In this document: positions 46,068 to 56,522 of the stretch, one piece after another
Layout: every line of letters begins with the position of its first letter
How positions within the stretch are numbered: position 1 is the first letter of the stretch
Assembly: GCA_017471925.1 (NCBI GenBank)
Contig: JAFURM010000028.1
Coordinates: 20,532-84,531 of the forward strand
Direction: 5' to 3'
Source of the DNA: Bacteroides sp.
GTDB taxonomy: Bacteria; Bacteroidota; Bacteroidia; Bacteroidales; Bacteroidaceae
DNA length: 64,000 nucleotides
Made by a program: the position numbers and the translations under genes
The notes under the pieces: model-generated
Database searches by the model: none
What the model saw: only the letters and a program-made list of their open reading frames with translations
What the model was told of the DNA's origin: nothing

Positions 46068-49049
46068 ATGAAAAACAGACTTCATTTTGACATTCGAAAG
46101 TTGTGTCTGTCATTGGCGCTGATATTGACCTCAGTGGCCTACGCACAGAACAGAACGGTCAGCGGTACTGTGACTGATGCCAAGTCGGAACCGTTGATTG
46201 GCGTGAACGTGACCGTAAAGGGTAACACCTCCTATGGTGCCATTACCGACATTGACGGCAAGTACACCATCACCGTACCCGATGGGAAGAGCGTACTGGT
46301 TTTCTCCTATATCGGATACATTACTCAGGAAGTGGCCGCATCCGGACGTGGCCCCATCAACGTGACCCTGAAAGAAGATGCACAGGCATTGGATGAAGTG
46401 GTAGTCGTAGGTTATGGCGTGGTGAAGAAACGCGACCTGGTAGGCTCCATCGCTTCCGTGAAGCAGAAAGACATTACGGCCGTGCCCACCAACAACGTGC
46501 TGGAAAGCATGCAGGGCAAGATTGCCGGTCTGGATATGACCCGCAGTAGCGGCCAGCCGGGCAGTGGATTCAACTTCACCATCCGTGGTAACCGCTCGTT
46601 GACCGCCAGCAACGCCCCGTTGATTCTGGTGGATGGTATCGCCTATGGCAGCGACATCAACATCAATCCCAATGATGTAGAGTCTATCGAAGTGTTGAAG
46701 GATGCCTCCACTACCGCCATCTATGGTAGCCGTGGTGCCAACGGTGTTATCCTGATTACGACCAAGAAGGCCAAGGAAGGCAAGATTCAGGTGGACCTGA
46801 ATGCCTACTGGGGTCCCAGCATGTCTACCAACCTGCCCGACGTGAACAACACCGAACAGTATGTTGCCTTCCGTCGTGAGGCCATGCGTGCCATCGGCCA
46901 GTGGTCTTCACCTGCCGATGATGGCGTGATGTTTGATGCAACCGAGCTGGAGCGCATCAAGAGTGGCGTGAGCACCAACTGGTATGACCTGATTATGGAC
47001 GATGCCACGACACAGAACTATTCGCTGGCCGTGAGCGGTGGCAATCAGGACACGAAGGTGGCCTTCTCACTGGACTACTTCAATGAAGACGGTATTCTGG
47101 TGGGTGATGACTACGACCGCTTCACCGGCCGTATCAACGTCAGCCAGAAAATCATGAAGGGTATGGAAGCCGGCGCATCTGCCCTCATCAGCAACTCCAC
47201 CAAGAATGCAGCCCCCAGCGGTGTGTTCCACTATGCGGCTACCTGGTCGCCCATCGCCGTGCCCTTCAATGAAGACGGCACTATCAACAAGTACCCGTTG
47301 ACCGGCTCCGGAGCTACCAACGTGAACATGTTGCTGAACCAAAGCCGTGATAACTACATTGACGAGACCAAGGCTACCCGCGTGTTTGCCACGGCCTACC
47401 TGAACTGGGAAATCATCAAGGGACTGACCTTCCGCACCAATTTCGGTTATGACCAGTCCAATACTCGCAACGGCCACTTTGAAGGCGTGAACTCCACCTT
47501 TGTGGGCAGCAACTCCAACATGGCCAAGGTGTCCAAGACAGAGAAGCACTCCACCGGATGGACCTGGGAAAACACCCTGACCTACACCAAGGACTTCGGC
47601 ATCCACTCGCTGACTGCCCTGTTGGGTCACTCCATGTCCAAGAGCACGTATGAAGACACCTATGCAGAAGGCATGGGATTGGCATTTGAGCAGGCCCAGT
47701 TCCACAACCTGGACGGCACGTCGGCCAACTTCGTCATCTCCAGCTCGCTGACAGAAAACTCCATGCTCTCTTACTTTGCCCGCCTGAACTACAAGTTGAT
47801 GGACAAGTACCTCCTGACCGCTACGCTGCGTGCCGACGGTTCTTCCGTATTGGCCAAGGGCAACAAGTGGGGCTACTTCCCCTCCGTGGCCGCTGCATGG
47901 CGTGTGAAGGATGAAGCCTTCATGAAAGACATTGAAGAGGTGAGCGACCTGAAACTCCGTCTCTCCTGGGGTCTCTCCGGCAACAGCGCCGTGAGTGCCT
48001 ACCAGACGACCGGTGGCCTGGATCGCACCTATTACGAATTTGGCTCCGAGCAGGCCTTCGGCTATCGCCCCTATGAAATGGCCAACCTGGATCTGAAGTG
48101 GGAAAAGACCTCCGTGTTGAACTTCGGTGTGGACTTCGGTCTCTTCAACAACCGCGTTTATGCGACCATTGATGCCTACAAGACCTGGACATCCGACCTG
48201 TTGCTGCCGATGATTCTGCCCGGCCACACCGGCTTTACTTCCGTTATCAGCAACGTCGGTAAGACGGAGACACGCGGTATTGACATCGCCATCAATACGG
48301 TGAACTATGACACCAAGGACTTCAAGTGGACCACCGACCTGACTTTCACAGCCAATAAGGAAAAAATCACCGCCCTGAACACCAACCAGGACGACGTGGC
48401 CAGCGGCTGGTTCATCGGCTCGCCCACCAAGGTGTTCTATGACTATGAAAAGATTGGTATCTGGCAGACCGACGAGGCTGCAGAAGCTGCCAAGTTCGGC
48501 CAGGAACCGGGTGACATCAAGGTGAAGGACCAGAACGGTGACGGCAAGATTGACGCCAACAACGACCGTATCGTATTGGGACAGCGCACTCCGAAGTGGA
48601 CAGCCGGTTTGAACAACCGTTTCGAATACAAGGGATGGGACCTCTCCTTCTTCCTCTATGCCCGTATGGGTACCTTGATTTCCTGCCAGTCGGCCGGACA
48701 GTTCTACCCCAGCGGTTGGACCAACTCCATCGTGTGTGACTACTGGACTCCCGAGAACCCCACCAACGACTATCCGCGTCCCAACTTCAACAAGAATACC
48801 TCCATGCTCTACACCAGCACGCTGGCCTATCGCAAGGGTAACTTCATGAAGATTAAGGATATCACCCTCGGCTACAGCTTCCCGAAACAGTGGATTGCCA
48901 AGGCTCACTTCTCCAAGCTGAGAATCTATACCACGCTGAAGAACTTCTTCACATTCAGCAAGTTCGACGACTATGACCCCGAGCGTGACGGTGCCAACTC
49001 CTATCCGATGACGAAGCAAATCGTATTCGGTCTGAATGCCAGTTTTTAA
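46068..49049 (+). CDS. SusC-like TonB-dependent outer-membrane transporter 2
   Basis: A protein of 993 residues from the chosen start: signal peptide ending AYAQ, regulatory-like beta-sandwich (about 27-110), TonB box and plug (DEVVVVGYGVVKKRDLVGS onwards), then a beta-barrel ending FGLNASF. I start at the second ATG (46068), which aligns exactly with the start of the paralogous SusC gene at 40491, rather than at 46062. Apart from the start region the two SusC proteins are diverged and differ by about 85 residues in length, so they probably import different glycans. The SusD partner begins 22 bp downstream. Confidence 0.95.
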   Translation: MKNRLHFDIRKLCLSLALILTSVAYAQNRTVSGTVTDAKSEPLIGVNVTVKGNTSYGAITDIDGKYTITVPDGKSVLVFSYIGYITQEVAASGRGPINVTLKEDAQALDEVVVVGYGVVKKRDLVGSIASVKQKDITAVPTNNVLESMQGKIAGLDMTRSSGQPGSGFNFTIRGNRSLTASNAPLILVDGIAYGSDININPNDVESIEVLKDASTTAIYGSRGANGVILITTKKAKEGKIQVDLNAYWGPSMSTNLPDVNNTEQYVAFRREAMRAIGQWSSPADDGVMFDATELERIKSGVSTNWYDLIMDDATTQNYSLAVSGGNQDTKVAFSLDYFNEDGILVGDDYDRFTGRINVSQKIMKGMEAGASALISNSTKNAAPSGVFHYAATWSPIAVPFNEDGTINKYPLTGSGATNVNMLLNQSRDNYIDETKATRVFATAYLNWEIIKGLTFRTNFGYDQSNTRNGHFEGVNSTFVGSNSNMAKVSKTEKHSTGWTWENTLTYTKDFGIHSLTALLGHSMSKSTYEDTYAEGMGLAFEQAQFHNLDGTSANFVISSSLTENSMLSYFARLNYKLMDKYLLTATLRADGSSVLAKGNKWGYFPSVAAAWRVKDEAFMKDIEEVSDLKLRLSWGLSGNSAVSAYQTTGGLDRTYYEFGSEQAFGYRPYEMANLDLKWEKTSVLNFGVDFGLFNNRVYATIDAYKTWTSDLLLPMILPGHTGFTSVISNVGKTETRGIDIAINTVNYDTKDFKWTTDLTFTANKEKITALNTNQDDVASGWFIGSPTKVFYDYEKIGIWQTDEAAEAAKFGQEPGDIKVKDQNGDGKIDANNDRIVLGQRTPKWTAGLNNRFEYKGWDLSFFLYARMGTLISCQSAGQFYPSGWTNSIVCDYWTPENPTNDYPRPNFNKNTSMLYTSTLAYRKGNFMKIKDITLGYSFPKQWIAKAHFSKLRIYTTLKNFFTFSKFDDYDPERDGANSYPMTKQIVFGLNASF

Positions 49050-49071
49050 TCACTAAAAGAAACATCATATT

Positions 49072-50745
49072 ATGAAAAAGATATTATTATTGCTTGTTTC
49101 GGTCATGACGTTCTCCTCCTGCTCTGACTTCCTGGACGAGACCAACCGCAACTCCATCACTTCTGATGTGCTCTATTCTACTCCCGATGGCTATGAGAAC
49201 CTGGTGAATGCCTGCTACTCCTATACCCGCCTGTGGTACGGCAAGTCCAGTGGAGTCGCCTTTACTGAAATGGGTACCGACTGCTATACCGGCGGTGGTG
49301 CCGACTGTGGACGTGCTCCCTTCATGGCCTTCTATGATGAAGACCTGCAGGCCAGCCAGGGCTTGATCAGCCACATGTGGAATGCCCTCTACAGCGCTCT
49401 GAACACCTGTAATGCCGCCATCGCCCGTGCTGACGCTTCGGGTATGGACGAAGCCACCAAGAAGATGCGCTTGGGTGAAGTACACTTCCTGCGCGCACTC
49501 TACCTGCATCTGATTACCGAGACCTGGGGTGATGTCATCCTCTATACGGACGAAATGAAATCCCCCGTCAATACGGCTCAGCGTACATCCGTGGAGGATT
49601 TCTACAAGCAGATTTTTGCAGACCTGGACATCGCCATCGCCAACCTGGCCGGCACTCCCGCCAAGAACAATGCCCGTGTTACTCAGTTGGCAGCCAAGGC
49701 ATTCAAGGCCCGTATGTGCCTCTACCGCGAAGACTATACCGAGGCCATCAAGCTGGCTGAAGAGGTTATCGCCAATCCGGAACTGGGCTTCTATGACAGC
49801 TTCAAGGAGACCTTCGACATGGCCAACCATGAAGGACAGACCAACAAGGAGGCTATCTGGTGGGTGGACTACAATGAGGATTCCAACATCTACGGTGCCT
49901 TTGCCAACTTCAAGAACTGCTACCTGCATAACGATGGCGGTAACCACTCGCCCATCTTCTCGGCCATGTCCTACTGGATGGTGCCCAACGGTGGTGTATG
50001 GGTGACTCCCGACACGCACGCTCCCTGGGTAATGTGTATGCCTACCATCGACTTTCTCCACATGTTTGACGAGAATATTGACCAGCGTTATGAAGGCACC
50101 TTCCGTACCGCATGGGCCATCAATGACATCAAGCAGTATCACATTGACAAGGGTATGCAGACCGGTGACACGGCATTCGTGACCTTGAAATATGACGTGA
50201 CGGACGAGTACAGAAACAGCAAGAAGTATCTCATCTATGACCGCAGCGACATGTATGATGAAACAGGCAAGACCATCGGTACACGTGACTACTTCGTCTC
50301 TACCTACAAGTTCCAGGACTACACCAAGGCCACCGGCTGGGAATACTACAGCAAGCGTGACTGCTGGGTGCTCCGTTACGGCGAAATGTACCTGCTGCTG
50401 GCTGAGGCCTACCTGCAGAGCGGCAACAAGAGCAAGGCCCTGCAATACATCAACGACCTGCGCGTGAAGCGTGCCATTGCCGGACATGAGGAAGAGATGA
50501 AAATTACCGAGGCCGACCTTGACCTTGATTTCATCCTGGACGAGCGTGCCCGTGAACTGGCCGGCGAACAGCACCGCTGGTTCGACCTGAAACGTACCGG
50601 CAAATTGCTGGAGCGCGTACAGAAGCACAACATCAATGCTTCGGTGAACTTGAAGGAGTATCACCTGCTCCGTCCCATCCCGCAGGATGAACTGGACGCC
50701 TTAGTGAATAAGGATGAGTTCAAGCAGAATCCGGGTTACATGTAA
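49072..50745 (+). CDS. SusD-like surface glycan-binding lipoprotein 2
   Basis: A protein of 557 residues with a short lipoprotein signal and lipobox Cys at 17 (TFSSC), then SDFLDE, acidic as in surface lipoproteins. SusD blocks include FLRALYLHLITETWGDVILY, YGEMYLLLAEAYLQSGNKS and RARELAGEQHRWFDLKRTG, and the C-terminal LLRPIPQDELDAL. It binds glycan at the mouth of the second SusC. It belongs to a different SusD subgroup from the first copy, judged by these blocks. It is followed by a strong terminator. Confidence 0.95.
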   Translation: MKKILLLLVSVMTFSSCSDFLDETNRNSITSDVLYSTPDGYENLVNACYSYTRLWYGKSSGVAFTEMGTDCYTGGGADCGRAPFMAFYDEDLQASQGLISHMWNALYSALNTCNAAIARADASGMDEATKKMRLGEVHFLRALYLHLITETWGDVILYTDEMKSPVNTAQRTSVEDFYKQIFADLDIAIANLAGTPAKNNARVTQLAAKAFKARMCLYREDYTEAIKLAEEVIANPELGFYDSFKETFDMANHEGQTNKEAIWWVDYNEDSNIYGAFANFKNCYLHNDGGNHSPIFSAMSYWMVPNGGVWVTPDTHAPWVMCMPTIDFLHMFDENIDQRYEGTFRTAWAINDIKQYHIDKGMQTGDTAFVTLKYDVTDEYRNSKKYLIYDRSDMYDETGKTIGTRDYFVSTYKFQDYTKATGWEYYSKRDCWVLRYGEMYLLLAEAYLQSGNKSKALQYINDLRVKRAIAGHEEEMKITEADLDLDFILDERARELAGEQHRWFDLKRTGKLLERVQKHNINASVNLKEYHLLRPIPQDELDALVNKDEFKQNPGYM

Positions 50746-50813
50746 TGACATACCATTAAGTTAGACATTCTATATGTATAGGATTAGCCATTATTAGGTA
50801 AGAGGATTGTATA

Positions 50814-50849
50814 GAGAGGCCGGTAGCAGGAACACCGGCCTCTCTTTTT
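50814..50849 (+). terminator. rho-independent terminator after the second SusD gene
   Basis: GAGAGGCCGGT (50814-50824) pairs perfectly with ACCGGCCTCTC (50834-50844) around a 9-nt loop and is followed by TTTTT. Confidence 0.92.
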
Positions 50850-50905
50850 GAAGGGTATGAGGGCAGATTTTGATAGGGCTTCTCCTAACTTTCCCAGAAA
50901 ACGAC

Positions 50906-50913
50906 TATATTTG
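50906..50913 (+). promoter_or_regulatory. -7 box for the alpha/beta-hydrolase at 50944
   Basis: TATATTTG matches TAnnTTTG and lies 30 bp before the start codon. There is no clear -33 element and no AATGCAC motif. Confidence 0.45.
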
Positions 50914-50943
50914 TGAAGGAATAAAAATAAAGAGACTAAGAAT

Positions 50944-52092
50944 ATGATGAAACGGATATCATTGCTTGCCGTTACGGCCTGTCTGGCCGTGGCAGCCTGG
51001 GGGCAGACACCTCCCAAAGGGTATGAACTGGAACGCGAGATGCCGGTCTTCTTAGACCAGCTGAAAGAAGAACTGACCTACCCCATGGCTTGGGGAAACA
51101 GCAAGGTGAAGAACTTCGGCAAATGGCGCAAGAAGGCAAGGAATACGGTGGTGGAGGCTATGATGGCTCCGCCGCGCCGCGCCGAAGCGTATGACCTGAA
51201 GCTCCTGGCCGAGGAACAGCGCGATGGCTATACAGCCCGCAAGATTCAATTCAATCTGACCGCCTATTCGCGGGTGAATGCCTACCTGCTGGTGCCCGAC
51301 GGTGAAGGCCCCTTCCCGGCTGTGGTGTTGCTGCACGATCATGGCGGACACTACACCATCGGTAAAGAGAAGATGATACGTCCCTTTGAGGTGCCGGCCG
51401 AGGTGCTGGAAGATGCCGACAAATGGGCGGCAGGCGGTTATGGCGGACGATACGTGGGGGATTTCCTGGCGGCCAACGGCTATGTGGTGATTGCGGTGGA
51501 TGCTCTTTTCTGGGGAGAACGTGGACGCAAGGAGGGACCGCGTGGCGACAAGTATGCCGACAATGCGGGCAACTTCATGATGCTGGGACGCAACCTCAGT
51601 GCCTTCATGAACTTTGAGGATATGTACACAACGGACTTCCTGGCTTCTCTGCCCGAGGTGGATGAACAGCGCATCGGTTGCATGGGCTGGTCCATGGGGG
51701 GCTATCGCGCCTGGATGCTCTCTGCCCTGAGCGACAAGATTGCTGCCGGCGTGTCGGTCTGCTGGATGAACGTGACCGATGTGCAGTTCTCTTGGGAATA
51801 TGGCAATGAACGTGGCGGCTTTGCCAACGCCTTGCCCGGCTTACGCCGTTACTTAGACTATCCGCACATTGCCAGTATCGCCTGTCCCAAGCCGATGTTC
51901 TTCCTGAACGGGGAGCATGACAAACTCTTTCCGCCGGTGGGTGTGCGCAAGGCTTTCGACGAGATGCGCCGTGTCTGGGAGAGCCAAGGTGTGGATGAAC
52001 GCCTGCGCACGGAATTGTGGGACATGCCCCACGACTGCGGTCTGAAGGTGCAGGAGGCTATCCTGGACTTCTTCAGGAAGTGGATAGAGTGA
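50944..52092 (+). CDS. secreted alpha/beta-hydrolase esterase, copy 1
   Basis: A protein of 382 residues with a signal peptide (to about 21). It belongs to the dienelactone-hydrolase/Abhydrolase_7-like group of secreted Bacteroidetes esterases. The nucleophile lies in GCMGWSMGGYRAWML, the Asp in GEHDKLFPP, and the His in MPHDCGL; the block DALFWGERGRKEGP is shared with the paralogue at 56613-57779. A carbohydrate esterase role (acetyl or methyl ester removal from pectin, perhaps related to CE19) fits the locus but is inferred. Its 3' end overlaps the convergent HTCS gene by 20 bp. Confidence 0.82.
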   Translation: MMKRISLLAVTACLAVAAWGQTPPKGYELEREMPVFLDQLKEELTYPMAWGNSKVKNFGKWRKKARNTVVEAMMAPPRRAEAYDLKLLAEEQRDGYTARKIQFNLTAYSRVNAYLLVPDGEGPFPAVVLLHDHGGHYTIGKEKMIRPFEVPAEVLEDADKWAAGGYGGRYVGDFLAANGYVVIAVDALFWGERGRKEGPRGDKYADNAGNFMMLGRNLSAFMNFEDMYTTDFLASLPEVDEQRIGCMGWSMGGYRAWMLSALSDKIAAGVSVCWMNVTDVQFSWEYGNERGGFANALPGLRRYLDYPHIASIACPKPMFFLNGEHDKLFPPVGVRKAFDEMRRVWESQGVDERLRTELWDMPHDCGLKVQEAILDFFRKWIE

Positions 52093-55000
52093 CTTGTGCC
52101 TTGTATTCGGACGGGGTGAGTCCGAGCTGTTGCTTGAAGCAGCGGCTGAAGTAGTGGGAGTCATTGAATCCCGTCATATAGGCCACTTGGGCCATGTTGT
52201 AGTCGCCTTGCTCAATGAGCAGGGCGGCTTTTTTGATGCGTATCTCTTTCAGTAGCTCGTTGGGCGACAGGCCGGTGATCGACTTCACTTTCTTGAAGAA
52301 GACCGAACGGCTCAGTCCGGCCTTCTGGGCCATCTCCTCTATTTTCAGGTCGCCGTTGTCCATGTGGCGGTCAATGAAAGCCATGATGAGGTCCATGAAC
52401 TTCTGATCGGCAGGGGTGAGGGAGGGTTGGGTCATCTCTTCGCCCGTATCGGTTCCGTTCTCCTCCTTTTGCTCCGTCTCCTGAACCTGGAGGGTGGGCA
52501 TGAGAGAGGCGCAGTAGAGTGCCTGCAACTTCTTGCGCTGTTCAAGGAGGTTGAAGATGCGTGCTTTTAGGTAGGTGGCACTGAAGGGTTTCAGAATGTA
52601 GTCGTCCGCTCCGCTCTCCAGACCCTCCACCTGACTCTGTATGGCCGTCTTGGCAGTGAGTAACACGATGGGGATGTGACTGGTAGTGGCCTCCCGCTTG
52701 AGTTGGCGGGTCATCTCCATACCGTCCATGCGTGGCATCATGACATCGCTGATGATAATGTCGGGCAGAAACTCCAACGCCTTCTGACGCCCCTCCTCCC
52801 CATCGCCGGCCTGGATGATGTTGAAGTGAGGCAGGAAAACGCTGTGCAGGAAGAGACGTAGTTCGGTATTGTCTTCCACGATGAGCAAGGTCTCCTTGTC
52901 GGCCTGTGGAGAGAGGTCGCCAGCCTCTTCCTTCCACGGGGTGATGTCGTGTTCTCCGGTGGCCTGGTCGGTGGTGGTGACGATGCTGTCTTGCAGGATA
53001 AATTCGGTATGCTCATCCAAATGCTTCTTCCCCTTGGGGAAACTCAAGGTGAAAGTGCTTCCTTCGCCCGGACGGCTCTGCAGGTTGATGTGACCGTGGT
53101 GCATGTCCATAAGTTCCTTGACTAACGACAGCCCGATGCCGGTGCTGCCGCCTGCGGGATTGAACAGGGTGGGGTCGCTGAGACTCTCGAAACGCACGAA
53201 GAGCTGTTTCTGTTTGCTCTCGGAGATGCCCACTCCCTGATCCTTGACGCTGATGACGGCTTCCTCCTCGGTTTGGCTGATGCTGACGGTGATGGCCTTT
53301 CCGCGTGGAGTGTACTTGAAGGCGTTGGATATCAGGTTGAAGAGAATCTTTTCCAACTTGTCGGGGTCTACCCATATCCGTATGCTTTCGGCTGTGGTGT
53401 TCAGGGTGAAGTCGGTCTCTTGCTCATCGGCCATGGTCTGGAAACTCTCCATGATGTGACGGGTAAAGGGGATAATGTCGGTCTGTGCCACACGCAGTTT
53501 CATCTTCTTGTTTTGTATCTTGCGGAAATCAAGAATCTGGTTTACCAGACGTAGCATACGGTTGGTGTTGCGTTCCACGAGGGTAAGGCTGTTGCGCTGG
53601 GCGGGGTCCAGGTTGTCGCTTTGCAGAATCTGTTCCACAGGGCCTGCAATGAGTGTGAGCGGGGTACGCAGTTCATGGGAAATATTGGTGAAGAAGCGCA
53701 ACTTGATGTCTGAAATCTGCTGCTCCATGGTTACCTTGTGCTTCAGTCGGAAGATGGTGAAGAGGATGTAGGCGGCCAGGAAGATAATGAGCGAGAGTCC
53801 CAGTCCATAGATGAACCATGCCCAAGGTGTTTCCCAGAAGGAGGGGAGAACATTGATGCGCAGTTTGCGGGTGTTCTCCACCCAGATGCCGTCACTGTTG
53901 GTGGACTTGATGTGGAGGGTATATTTCCCGGGCGGCAGGTTGGTATAGGTGGCGTTGCGGAGGTGGCCCACCTCGTTCCATTGCTTTTCGAACCCTTCCA
54001 AGCGGTAAGCATAACTGATGCCTTCTGGATGTTTCATGTCCAGCGCGGCAAAGTGGAGGCTGAAACCTTTCTGTCGGTGGCTGAGGGTCAGTTCGCCGAT
54101 GTCGTCTACGCCTTTGATGGGGCGGCTCTCTCCCTCTATGCCCGTGAGCAGGCAGCGGGTCAGGAGAATGGGGGGGATGTAATTGTCGGTCGGCAGGTTG
54201 TCGGGATTGAGGTGGAGCACTCCCATCATGGTGTTGAACATAATCTCCCCTTGTCGGGTGGTGAGGGCGTTTCCTTCGTTGAAGATGATACGTCCGGGCA
54301 ACTTCCGGGCCGGGAAGATGTTGACCTGATGGCTGTTTGGCTCATAGCGGCACAGTTCCTCTTCGGTGGCCATCCAGATGTTTCCGTGACGGTCTTCGGT
54401 GGCGGCCAGCAGGATGTCCGAGGTGAGCCTGTCGGCCGTGGTGAAGGGACGGAAGCGTGGTATCCCATTGTGCAGGTGGGTAAGGAGATTGAATCCTCCG
54501 CCAAAGGTGCAGACATACATTTGGCCGGCCCGACTGAAGTAGATGTTGTGTACGTTGTTGTTGCTGAGGCTACCGCTGTCTCCGGGAATACGTCTGACGG
54601 GAGTGAAGGGCATCTGTTCGGGATCGGCTTCCGGTTTGGGCATCATGAGCAGGCCGTTGGTGGTGCCTATCCAAAGGGTGCCGTCGGGTGCTGTGTTGAT
54701 GCAGCGTGCCCGTCCATTGGTGGCAGTGGGATATTGCCTCAGGCGGTTACGATGGTTGATGAAGTGTCCCTCTCCTGTGGGATGTTCCCGCAGGTCTATG
54801 TAGTTGATGCCTTCATCGAAAGTGGCAATCCATAGGCGTTGTTGTTTATCCTCGTGGAGTGCATAGATTTGGTTGCCGCTGAGGCTGTAGAGGTTGCCTG
54901 GCTGGTGGCTGAAGTGGTGAAGCTTGTAGCTGTTGTCGTTCCCGTCAGGTACGGCTGCCCAAAGTCCGTTGCCCTTGGTGGCTATCCACATGGTTCCCCG

Positions 55001-56515
55001 GTGGTCTTGCAGGAAGGCGTAGGCCATACCTATCTCATCGTGACTTCCTGTACTGATACGTCCTGTCCGGGTGAGGTTGCCGATGTAGTTCATGCTGCTA
55101 TCATAGAGACGTATGATACGGTCCTTGCTACCCACCCAGATGCGTCCTTTGCCGTCTTGCAGGATGGCTCTGACATTGTTTCCGGTGAACTCCTCGTCGG
55201 GGTGCATCGTCTTCAGTCCGATGGCATGGCGGCTGAAGGTGACTTTTTCCAGCCCGTTTTTGTAGCTGCTTATCCACAGGTTGCCCTGACGGTCGGCCAG
55301 AATGGAGGCAAGGCGGTTGGTCTGGTTCCAGCCGTCTTGTAGGTTGGGGTTGTAGAAGGGACGAAGCGTGTGGCTGTCGGGGTCCCACAGACCCAGTCCA
55401 CCTCCGGCAGAGGCTACCCACACCTGTCCGTAACAGTCTTCCTGTATGCGCATGTCCACACTCTCGTCGGTGAGCGGATGGCCGTATTTGTCGTGCAGGA
55501 TGAGGTGGATCATCCGTTGGGAGTCTCTTTCCAGCAGGGTCACTCCCGGTGCGTTGGTTTGTATCCAAACATTGCCGTGAGTGTCGCGGTGTAGTTGGCG
55601 GGTGTGGTCGCTCTTCAGTTCGGGGTGTGTGGCAGCGGTGTAGTGGCGGGTGTGCCCGTTCTTCAGGTTGATGGTGAAACAGCCGTCACCGTCGGTGGCT
55701 GCCATCAGCGTTTCTCCCGGCTTGACGGTGCAGAGCAACTTGACGGCGGCATGGGTGGGCAGATAGATGGAGGCAAAGGTGGCATCGGTCCTTTTCTTGG
55801 TCACGATTTCTCCTTTGTCTGTGGCAAAGTAGAGCATGTCGCTCAGGGTGTCTTCGGCCATGTCATGGAAAGGCCGGTGTCCGCTGTCGTAGGTGGCGAA
55901 GTAGGAGGCTGTCCGACCATCGCTGTCCAGACTGTGCAGTCCGTTGGCTGTCATGACCCATTGGGTGCCGTCGGCTGTCTGCTTGATGTTGTTGATACTT
56001 CCCGGTGCGGTGAGCCGATGGGTGGCAAAGAAGTCTTCGGCCTGTATGTCGTGGCTTTGGGGATGGGTGGTGATGTGTATCAGCTCGTTCTGTCGGGTGG
56101 CCACCCAGGTGTCGCCTTGTGGAAACACGAAAAGCTTCTGAGTCATGTATTCCTTGTAGGGCAGGGGGTTGAAACGTTCCGTACGAGGATCGAAACGGTA
56201 GGTCCGTGCATCATCGCCTTGCATCCACAGGTAGCCGTAGCAATCTTCCTGAAGGTCGTAAATGCGGTTACTTCCTAACTGTGTACTGTCGCCCGGATTG
56301 GCCTTGTAACGGTCGAAGGTGTAGCCGTCCAACTTGTAGAGTCCGTCCCAAGTGGCTAACCAAATGAGCCCCTTATGGTCTTGCAGAATGGACTGTGCCG
56401 TCTTCTGCAACAGACCGTCTTCTGTCGTGTATTGGGTGAACACGTATGGCAATTGGGCTTGTACAGGAATGCCCACTGTGAACAATAATAGGAAATATAA
56501 CCGGAATCTTTTCAT
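52073..56515 (-). CDS. hybrid two-component system (HTCS) sensor-regulator 1
   Basis: A 1480-residue inner-membrane protein combining sensor kinase and transcription factor. After a signal/anchor segment (1-20), the periplasmic sensor comprises Reg_prop propeller repeats (about 25-770) and a Y_Y_Y domain (about 790-890), then a membrane helix (about 900-925). HisKA carries the phospho-His in NISHELRTPLTLI (about 947); HATPase_c has NLISNAFKYTP and GSTGIGLSLVKE; the receiver has VEDNTELRLFL and DVMMPRMDG (Asp about 1257); and an AraC-type HTH ends the protein (about 1375-1475, GLSRSVFFKKVKSITGLSP). It is probably activated by a pectic oligosaccharide. It lies 97 bp downstream of the alpha/beta-hydrolase gene at 56613 on the same strand. 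Confidence 0.95.
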   Translation of the reverse strand: MKRFRLYFLLLFTVGIPVQAQLPYVFTQYTTEDGLLQKTAQSILQDHKGLIWLATWDGLYKLDGYTFDRYKANPGDSTQLGSNRIYDLQEDCYGYLWMQGDDARTYRFDPRTERFNPLPYKEYMTQKLFVFPQGDTWVATRQNELIHITTHPQSHDIQAEDFFATHRLTAPGSINNIKQTADGTQWVMTANGLHSLDSDGRTASYFATYDSGHRPFHDMAEDTLSDMLYFATDKGEIVTKKRTDATFASIYLPTHAAVKLLCTVKPGETLMAATDGDGCFTINLKNGHTRHYTAATHPELKSDHTRQLHRDTHGNVWIQTNAPGVTLLERDSQRMIHLILHDKYGHPLTDESVDMRIQEDCYGQVWVASAGGGLGLWDPDSHTLRPFYNPNLQDGWNQTNRLASILADRQGNLWISSYKNGLEKVTFSRHAIGLKTMHPDEEFTGNNVRAILQDGKGRIWVGSKDRIIRLYDSSMNYIGNLTRTGRISTGSHDEIGMAYAFLQDHRGTMWIATKGNGLWAAVPDGNDNSYKLHHFSHQPGNLYSLSGNQIYALHEDKQQRLWIATFDEGINYIDLREHPTGEGHFINHRNRLRQYPTATNGRARCINTAPDGTLWIGTTNGLLMMPKPEADPEQMPFTPVRRIPGDSGSLSNNNVHNIYFSRAGQMYVCTFGGGFNLLTHLHNGIPRFRPFTTADRLTSDILLAATEDRHGNIWMATEEELCRYEPNSHQVNIFPARKLPGRIIFNEGNALTTRQGEIMFNTMMGVLHLNPDNLPTDNYIPPILLTRCLLTGIEGESRPIKGVDDIGELTLSHRQKGFSLHFAALDMKHPEGISYAYRLEGFEKQWNEVGHLRNATYTNLPPGKYTLHIKSTNSDGIWVENTRKLRINVLPSFWETPWAWFIYGLGLSLIIFLAAYILFTIFRLKHKVTMEQQISDIKLRFFTNISHELRTPLTLIAGPVEQILQSDNLDPAQRNSLTLVERNTNRMLRLVNQILDFRKIQNKKMKLRVAQTDIIPFTRHIMESFQTMADEQETDFTLNTTAESIRIWVDPDKLEKILFNLISNAFKYTPRGKAITVSISQTEEEAVISVKDQGVGISESKQKQLFVRFESLSDPTLFNPAGGSTGIGLSLVKELMDMHHGHINLQSRPGEGSTFTLSFPKGKKHLDEHTEFILQDSIVTTTDQATGEHDITPWKEEAGDLSPQADKETLLIVEDNTELRLFLHSVFLPHFNIIQAGDGEEGRQKALEFLPDIIISDVMMPRMDGMEMTRQLKREATTSHIPIVLLTAKTAIQSQVEGLESGADDYILKPFSATYLKARIFNLLEQRKKLQALYCASLMPTLQVQETEQKEENGTDTGEEMTQPSLTPADQKFMDLIMAFIDRHMDNGDLKIEEMAQKAGLSRSVFFKKVKSITGLSPNELLKEIRIKKAALLIEQGDYNMAQVAYMTGFNDSHYFSRCFKQQLGLTPSEYKAQVTLSTS

Positions 56516-56522
56516 TCTTATA

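Noticed and set aside
47067-49019. Open frame of 650 codons antisense to SusC 2
   Set aside because: It is antisense to an intact SusC with TonB box and C-terminal aromatic residue; the translation is low-complexity in Gly, Val and His and matches no family.
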